This document shows, one piece after another, positions 58,401-64,000 of a stretch of DNA of 64,000 nucleotides (its first letter is position 1; every line of letters begins with the position of its first letter). The stretch is from Pyrrhosoma nymphula. Lineage: Eukaryota > Arthropoda > Insecta > Odonata > Coenagrionidae. The notes below the pieces were generated by a model. It searched no databases and was not told the origin of the DNA. It saw nothing but the letters and a program-made list of their open reading frames with translations. The position numbers and the translations under genes are program-made. The stretch is taken from the NCBI GenBank assembly GCA_963573305.1, contig OY754333.1:17047013-17111012 (forward strand), written 5' to 3'.

Positions 58401-58680
58401 ATCCGATTGGGGACTACCTACTACCGATTTTACCTCCGAAGTATTTTACCGGGAAGGATGCCATCACGTCATACTTGAATGCGAGGCTGCATTTTCTAGG
58501 GAGGTTAATGTGGTGGTTTCCCGTCGCCTTCCACATCGCAGTACTCCGACCGATTCCGTGAGCTTCACTCTCCCCCGAAGCTATGTCAGTTGATACAGGA
58601 CCGATCCTCTGGATCTTCGCCATCATTGCCTTTTGGTGAAACTTCTGCCTCTCACCAGTGGAGCCGAGTAGTTGAGCATA
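55460..58680 (-). mobile_element. RTE-like LINE, long but frame-broken copy
   Basis: Reading leftward on the minus strand from about 58680 there is a leader, then an endonuclease start (CRIGTWNVRSLLVCGKLKNL, then VSEIKWTGADDFWSDGYRVI, 58191-58370) and further endonuclease words (IVQVCMPTSNHSEEEIEEMH, then DSNQILECSG for the GDFN region). A linker and RT follow (FERAVRDLKNRKAPGEDKIS, then GEVIKELG, 56900-57020), with motif C as LRFAGDIATVA (56225-56260), LGSTITWDGRSTTDIKRQIA, and AVALYGSEAWTIGK. The last codons read RRIWWVGHVMR near 55650. It ends at the CTGCAGTATACCAATCCTAG landmark. Many frameshifts and stops occur. The YADD-equivalent reads FAGD, losing a catalytic Asp. Confidence 0.85.
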
Positions 58681-59049
58681 GCTTGTCGTTGACTCCCAAA
58701 ATTTCCAGAAAATAACTTTTATTTATTGAACTGTTCGAAATTTGAAACTTTGGAGGTATCAGGATTTGAATCTGCGACTTTTGGACCTCCCTCTGTAAAC
58801 ATTAGAAATATGATGATCTCTAACTAGGTATTATTCTATAGACAGGACATTAAGTAATGACATTGAAACAAAATATTATATAGTAGTAACAACATTTTTA
58901 TACTTTTCTTGCATCCATGGTTGCTTCGAATCCAATTTTAATTTCTCATTCTTAGTTATTTACACATTAAGGTTCCTGATGATGAGAGTAAAGCAAGGCC
59001 ATCGGTTAGATAGGTACAGAGTCCTCGTCATCAGTGAATCACAACTACT

Positions 59050-59345
59050 ACTCCGTCTTATAGGCACCTAAGGTCTTCTGTGGTCCAAGGGTAGGAAGTA
59101 CGAAGCAGAAGACAAGGTGTAGATGGATAGGCGACACATTGAGACACAACGCATTCTTGTGGAACAAAATATAAGGGAAAGCGTTACGAGGAAGGCCGAG
59201 GGTCAATGATGTGGGCCAACTAAAACAAAATATGAAACATAAGAGGTACAAGGGCATGAAGGAGTTATGAGAAGGAGAAGGAGGGGAAGGAGGTGACAGG
59301 GTAGAATAGAAGGCTGCAGTCAACCGATCTTAGGATTAAATGATT
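59050..59345 (+). mobile_element. LINE 3' end fragment (RTE-like)
   Basis: The plus strand gives RRCRWIGDTLRHNAFLWNKI, then GKALRGRPRVNDVGQLKQNM and KHKRYKGMKEL, the conserved final block of these LINEs. The end is GGCTGCAGTCAACCGATC followed by TTAGGATT (59309-59335), shared with the 10.2 kb and 55.5 kb copies. It is a 5'-truncated, noncoding remnant. Confidence 0.8.
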
Positions 59346-62300
59346 AATGATGACTCCTCCTCATTGTATGCACATACTAGCCCATAAAAATCCGCGAGGG
59401 CATTTTGAAGGGTGCAGTAAGGGTACAGGTAAATAATTAGAAATGGAAAAGTACGAAAAATGAGATGAAAATGGATAACATTTGATAAAAATAAAATAAA
59501 AGCGATAGTTAAGTTGGACACATATTTGTCTTTGTTGTACTTTTTAATGGTGATCGTTAAGAAAACATTCTTAAACCCATCTGTTCAACTGAGAACTTTT
59601 CATTAGTTTGTCACTTTTCTCTGATTTACAGATGTGGTGTGAGGGCAAAATAATTATTCACCGTGTCGAACTTTCACATCTTCCATTTCTCAGCAGCCTC
59701 CTCAATAACCGTGGGTCATTGAAAGCACATTTAAATATTTTTTAAGTAAGTGGAAAAAATATTTTTAGATCACATTTCACTAAAGTGCATCTGTTTATGC
59801 GTTGGAACTCACCATGCATGCAGTAATGGAAAAGATTAAAGAATTATAATTTAATTTTTTCCTTAATGAAATAGTTATGACAAGAGTTTTCGGTACGATA
59901 TTCGTAATTTTGACGAAATTATATTGGCATGGGTTTTTTTTCTAATATTGGACGAACCGTGACATTTTTATGTTGGTAAGCAAGAGTTTTACCAATAAAA
60001 ATGCGTTTAGAAGAACATCTGTGTATGTGTAATCGAATTATTACGAAATAAATGTCATGTGCCATAAGGCTACATGTTAAAAGAGCATTGAATTGGCAAA
60101 AACCAAATCGGTATGATGCAATTTTTTCACTTATATCAATAAATATCTCTAATGAGAGCACGTATGAAAAGCTTGACGCAAATCTGTTTTTAAAGAAAAA
60201 TAGCTCCTACAGCCTTAAAGTGTATGGGGGGGGACGTTTTGTCGGTAAAATAGCTTTCAAACCGCTCGTGTTTTAATCGCCACGGTTGCATAAAAATAGT
60301 TTTAAAAACAAATCCTGTTTTAGCAATTGGGTGGTACCTACATTAAAGAACGCAAATGTCGCTAAATATTTATAAATATTCAACGGAGTAGTGGCACTCA
60401 ATAACTGAGAGGGATACAAAAATCAACAAACATATGGGTCATGTGATGTTCCTGCGGGGCCCTTGTGGGGCCCCGAAGTCAGCACGAATTGCTTCCTCTC
60501 CCCAACTTCCAAAGCTCTTTGTGAAATCCCTTAGCATTGATTAATTTCCAATTTCATTTTCGAAAAGTATCCAATCACTGTAAGGAGATAATCCATGAAG
60601 CGCACCAATCGCAACACTTCGTAAATCTGCTCGCCGCTTGATTAGTGAAATCAGGATACCAATTCGAACCGGAATGGCGACATGAATATTACTTTGTGCC
60701 CAAGAGCCACGTTTGCGCTCCCTCGGCGACGGCCCCAAGTGGGAGCGTTCGTTGCACAACGGAGCTTATGTTCTCTCATACACCTCCCACAATTTCCCTT
60801 AGCCCACCCAGAATGCAACGCAAACCTCACGAGAGGTAAAGAGGTCCTAATTAGCGTGACGAGATTGTGCAGATGATTTTGAGTGCAATGGAAATGAGTG
60901 TTTGGTTACGGCACTTTTGCATGGTAACTGTCGGAAAAGCTATTCAGCGTAGACCAAGTGGCCGGGGAATCGCCATATAGCTAAAGAGCACCACACTCCA
61001 TATTAGAGCTTTAACCAATCTTTCCTTTACGTCAGCCCTTTTCAATCGTTACACGAAACACTGAAACATTGAGGATGATAACTGATGCCATGCTGCTCAA
61101 GCCATTTTAAACGAACGGCAATAAGAATGTGCAGTAGAAAAAGGTTCACGAGTAACCATCATACATTAATAGGTATAGGTAAAATAGATCTTCTACTCAG
61201 CATAAAAATGGTTGCCTGTAACATTTGTACCCTTCCATCTCTCAATTAAGTTTTCTGGCCAGTAGCGTGCACTTTATTAGCCCAAATTAGAACGAAATAT
61301 CTCATTTTTATATGAAATCAAAGAGAGTATAATTGAAGATTTTGTTCATTCAACAACAGGATAAGGACTTAATTCTCGATTTAGCAATTCAAAAATCCTA
61401 CTCTGCAAACTTAATACACTGAATAAGTTTTGTACACTATTACCTACCTATAAACGATTTCATAGACAAAAACGCTCCTGAATACCGTATCAGCCAGTAT
61501 AATTTACCTTTAAACCCTTAGATATTAATAAAAAAAGCATTAATTATACAATTCAAACTATACAAAGCACTATCGCGAAAGCCCTCACAAAATATTTCAC
61601 CAAAGTTAAGTAGGTACTAAATTTCATATCGATGGTTGAGGAAAACACTATTAGGTATTCAGGAAATAATGAAGTCAAAACAAATCGATAGATGTCAAAT
61701 GAATAAATCGTTGTCCACGTGTTTAGTTTCCAAATAGAAGACTACGGAAAATTATGCACGATGCATAATTTTGTGAGAGGCGATGGGCGTCACCAAAATA
61801 CCGGCGTGTATAAGTTCGAATGATGACGAATTGCAAATTGGTTTATCTGGGACAGGGAGAAGGGAAGTATTTGCCAACATGAATAAATGAAGGGGCAAAG
61901 AATGTTATTACTCCGAGCTAAATTTTCGCTTTGCGAGGCCTGAGCAAATGCGTAGTGTCAGCCTTTTGGAGGAAAGAGTTCACCATTCCAATTGCCAACG
62001 TTATATAGGAGTAAAATGGAACAATGATTACGTATTAAAGATCACAAAACATTTTGACTCTGCTTTTGCGCTGCCGTGAAACTCGATTTCACCAGCGTTT
62101 ACACTAAAAACGCTACTCAAATTTTCGAACATGCATGCAGATTTATTAAGTCAATCAAGCATTGAAAATCACTCCTAAAACCTGAAATCACAGAAAGTAA
62201 AAATTGAATAATTAGCCCTCAAACCATGTTGTGAAATAATATGCGTAAACTGTAAAGCGTAGTACTTTACAGACTCCTACTTGATAAATTTTTAGTTATT

Positions 62301-62685
62301 AAAAATCAAATTATTTTATTATACAGTAATAAGCCTTATAATAGTGTTCCTTCATACACCTTAGAATTTATTATCAGGCTCAAAAGCCTCAGTAATCATA
62401 CTCTGAATTAATGCACCTTTGGTGTATGTTTTGCCTACACACATGATAGTAACCACCGAGTACAGCCTGAGTAAATACGGTGCCAACGCAAAAGTAACAT
62501 TTTCTATAAATTCATCCTGTTTTTATTTATACCGTCTTTTTCTTCAAATGTCTCAATGATTCAAAAAATAAGTTTCTTTTAAGAAGAAAAAACTACTAAA
62601 TACTCTCGAGGCAATCTGTTGGCATTTTTTGGATTATTTATATTGTGATTATAAAGTAGGAAAATAAACAGCCACAGCATATGTT
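59346..62685. other. No gene recognised
   Basis: AT-rich, with a more GC-balanced patch at 60440-60990 that contains the short palindrome GGGGCCCTTGTGGGGCCCC-like string near 60457. Open frames on both strands there have no recognised domain. Confidence 0.55.
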
Positions 62686-62950
62686 CGCACTCAGTGATTC
62701 AACCCGAAGGTTGGTTTGGATAGTTGAGGGTAGAGCTCAACCCGGACTAACAATAAGCCGCAGGCGTGTAAATTTCACACATTCAGGGTAGGGGGGAGGG
62801 CAGTTCCTTTCTCTGGGCCATCTCGCACTCGGGGGATTTTTTTTGTTCGGGGGCGTTCAAAGGCTTCACCCGGATTTGAACCCGGGACCTGAACCCGGGA
62901 CCCTTCGATCAGTAGCCAAGCGCTCTACCCACTAGGCCACCACACTCACT
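62686..62950 (-). mobile_element. tRNA-derived SINE, 265 bp, with 8-bp target duplication
   Basis: CATATGTT occurs immediately on both sides (62678-62685 and 62951-62958). The minus strand starts AGTGAGTGTGGTGGCCTAGT, has an A-box region TGGCCTAGTGGGTAGAGCGC, and B boxes GGGTTCAGGTCCC and GGGTTCAAATCCGGG in tandem: the B-box segment is duplicated by 14 bp. After the tRNA-like head comes a unique body with GAACAAAAAAAATCCCCC and a final GGGTTGAATCACTGAGTGCG. It would be transcribed by RNA polymerase III and mobilised by a LINE. Confidence 0.8.
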
Positions 62951-64000
62951 CATATGTTAAGAACTCCATTTTCATGAACGGTCAACTATTGATACTGATA
63001 ATCAAGTCAATCGTAATGCACTCCTTCTTGACGGAAGACGACGGAAAACGGAACGCCACTGCCCGTTTCCATCATGTCAGGAAACGTCGGTCGTAATCCC
63101 ATCCTAATCCGTCAAATAATTGTGATTATAACCGAGGAAAAGCTGTTAGGATATTGCATTTCATATCACCTTCGTATGGGCGCCGGATGGCAATGGGTGC
63201 GCCCTAGCCATATAGGTCTTTCCAGCCCTAGTCGGTGCGGCTGGAAATTTAGACAACATTTCTACTTTTTTTTTTAGTAGGTGAACGTTTCAAGTTAAAA
63301 ATCCATGGACACAACACAGGTAAATGAATCTATTTCCTCATCAGTCCTACATTTCTTCAACATTTATCGTTTCCCCGGAAAACTAGGCTGATAAAGCAAG
63401 CTTTTGTTTTACATGATGGCGTACCTTGACAGTTGGATAACTATTTTAGGTTTAACGCGAGCCACTGTGATTGCTCTAAGCATGCTGCTAACGTCTCATC
63501 GAGGCAGAGAAGAAGTGGGCATTTGATATTCGTAATTAGCTGGCCGTTGAGGTTTTGTTACGCCAAGCGAGGATTCGTATGATCCAGAATCGTAAATGTT
63601 TAACAGTAATGATATATATTTAAAAAGCTTCACAGAAGTAATAATAATGGAATATTTGATACTTATATAGTTTAAATAACCAAGATTTGATCTTATTAGC
63701 ACCCAATTCAATCCATATTATAAGTTTCTGGCGATAATTTTCACGCCACGATGAATGGAAAATGAAAAAAAAAACAGGATATTACATTAACCTCCTTTAT
63801 CCTTGTAACTACTCTAATTTATGCAGACCACAATTTCATTCGTTCCTTTTATGTTAGCTTTGACATTTGCTAAATAATCGAAAATTTACATTACCCCACA
63901 GGCCAGATTCGAATTTTTAATTCATGAAATAACACAAGTGCCTTAAAATTGAATTATTCCAGTGTTTCGAAAGCATGCTGGCTTTGAATATTTTGTTCAT
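62951..64000. other. No gene recognised
   Basis: AT-rich sequence with a slightly GC-richer patch at 63030-63250. It probably is upstream intron or intergenic DNA of the receptor gene; no exon was found. Confidence 0.5.

Noticed and set aside
57652..58593. 313-residue plus-strand open frame
   Set aside because: It is the antisense shadow of the minus-strand LINE endonuclease region.
62860..62945. Genuine tRNA gene
   Set aside because: It has A and B boxes, but the acceptor arm does not pair, the B box is duplicated, and a non-tRNA body and target duplications are present. It is a SINE.
1..64000. CRISPR arrays, operons or ribosome-binding sites
   Set aside because: The window is eukaryotic: introns with GT/AG borders, LINEs and SINEs, low coding density. 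No regularly spaced short direct repeats with unique spacers were seen.

Overview
This is eukaryotic, AT-rich nuclear DNA, most likely from an insect or other arthropod with a large, transposon-filled genome. The reasons are spliced exons with GT/AG borders and introns of 5.9 and 7.9 kb, a glutamate-receptor gene of invertebrate kainate type, and non-LTR retrotransposon, hAT-like, PIF/Harbinger-like and tRNA-derived SINE debris of arthropod style. The species cannot be named from the sequence. Nearly all open reading frames outside the exons and retrotransposons look like chance or pieces of repeats.

The only convincing host gene lies on the minus strand. Three exons (36442-36617, 30465-30518, 22414-22578) join in frame and encode about 131 residues of the amino-terminal (LIVBP-like) domain of a kainate-type ionotropic glutamate receptor. 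The first exon of the gene, the ligand-binding core, the channel pore and the C-terminus are not found here. They probably lie outside the window, or in exons I could not recognise. A 102-bp coding-like segment (36268-36369), bounded by plausible splice sites and resembling part of the 36.5 kb exon, sits only 72 bp downstream of it and may be a duplicated or relic exon. Most of the window is therefore probably intron of this one gene.

Repeats, left to right. 7.7-8.6 kb holds a decayed LINE remnant and 8.8 kb a decayed MITE. 9.8-13.8 kb is a tandem duplication of a complex repeat; its second unit was split by a 2246-bp hAT-like element (10818-13063) with 14-bp inverted ends and an 8-bp target duplication. 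15.2-15.5 kb has two SINE copies in opposite orientation. 21.76-22.08 kb has two (TA)n tracts around a perfect 158-bp palindrome. 22.8-23.1 kb is a long-TIR element and 24.86-25.07 kb a Harbinger-type MITE. 24.7-28.0 kb carries minus-strand LINE 3' fragments. 28.08-28.19 kb is a small element with a hammerhead-ribozyme-like core. 37.1-41.8 kb is a nearly complete CR1-like LINE (plus strand). 42.0-42.7, 51.5-51.8, 52.06-53.34, 55.1-55.3, 55.5-58.7 and 59.05-59.35 kb are further LINE copies of RTE-like character. 45.0-45.2 kb is a second hammerhead-like palindrome. 46.4-47.3 kb has duplicated SINE-bearing units, and 62.69-62.95 kb a SINE with a target-site duplication.

The most interesting signals are the dispersed family of small elements (10.4, 13.4, 28.1 and 45.1 kb, perhaps 21.9 kb) that share a CUGANGA - stem - GAAA - minimal stem III - GUC layout like hammerhead ribozymes and are repeatedly arranged head-to-head as palindromes, and the possible duplicated receptor exon.
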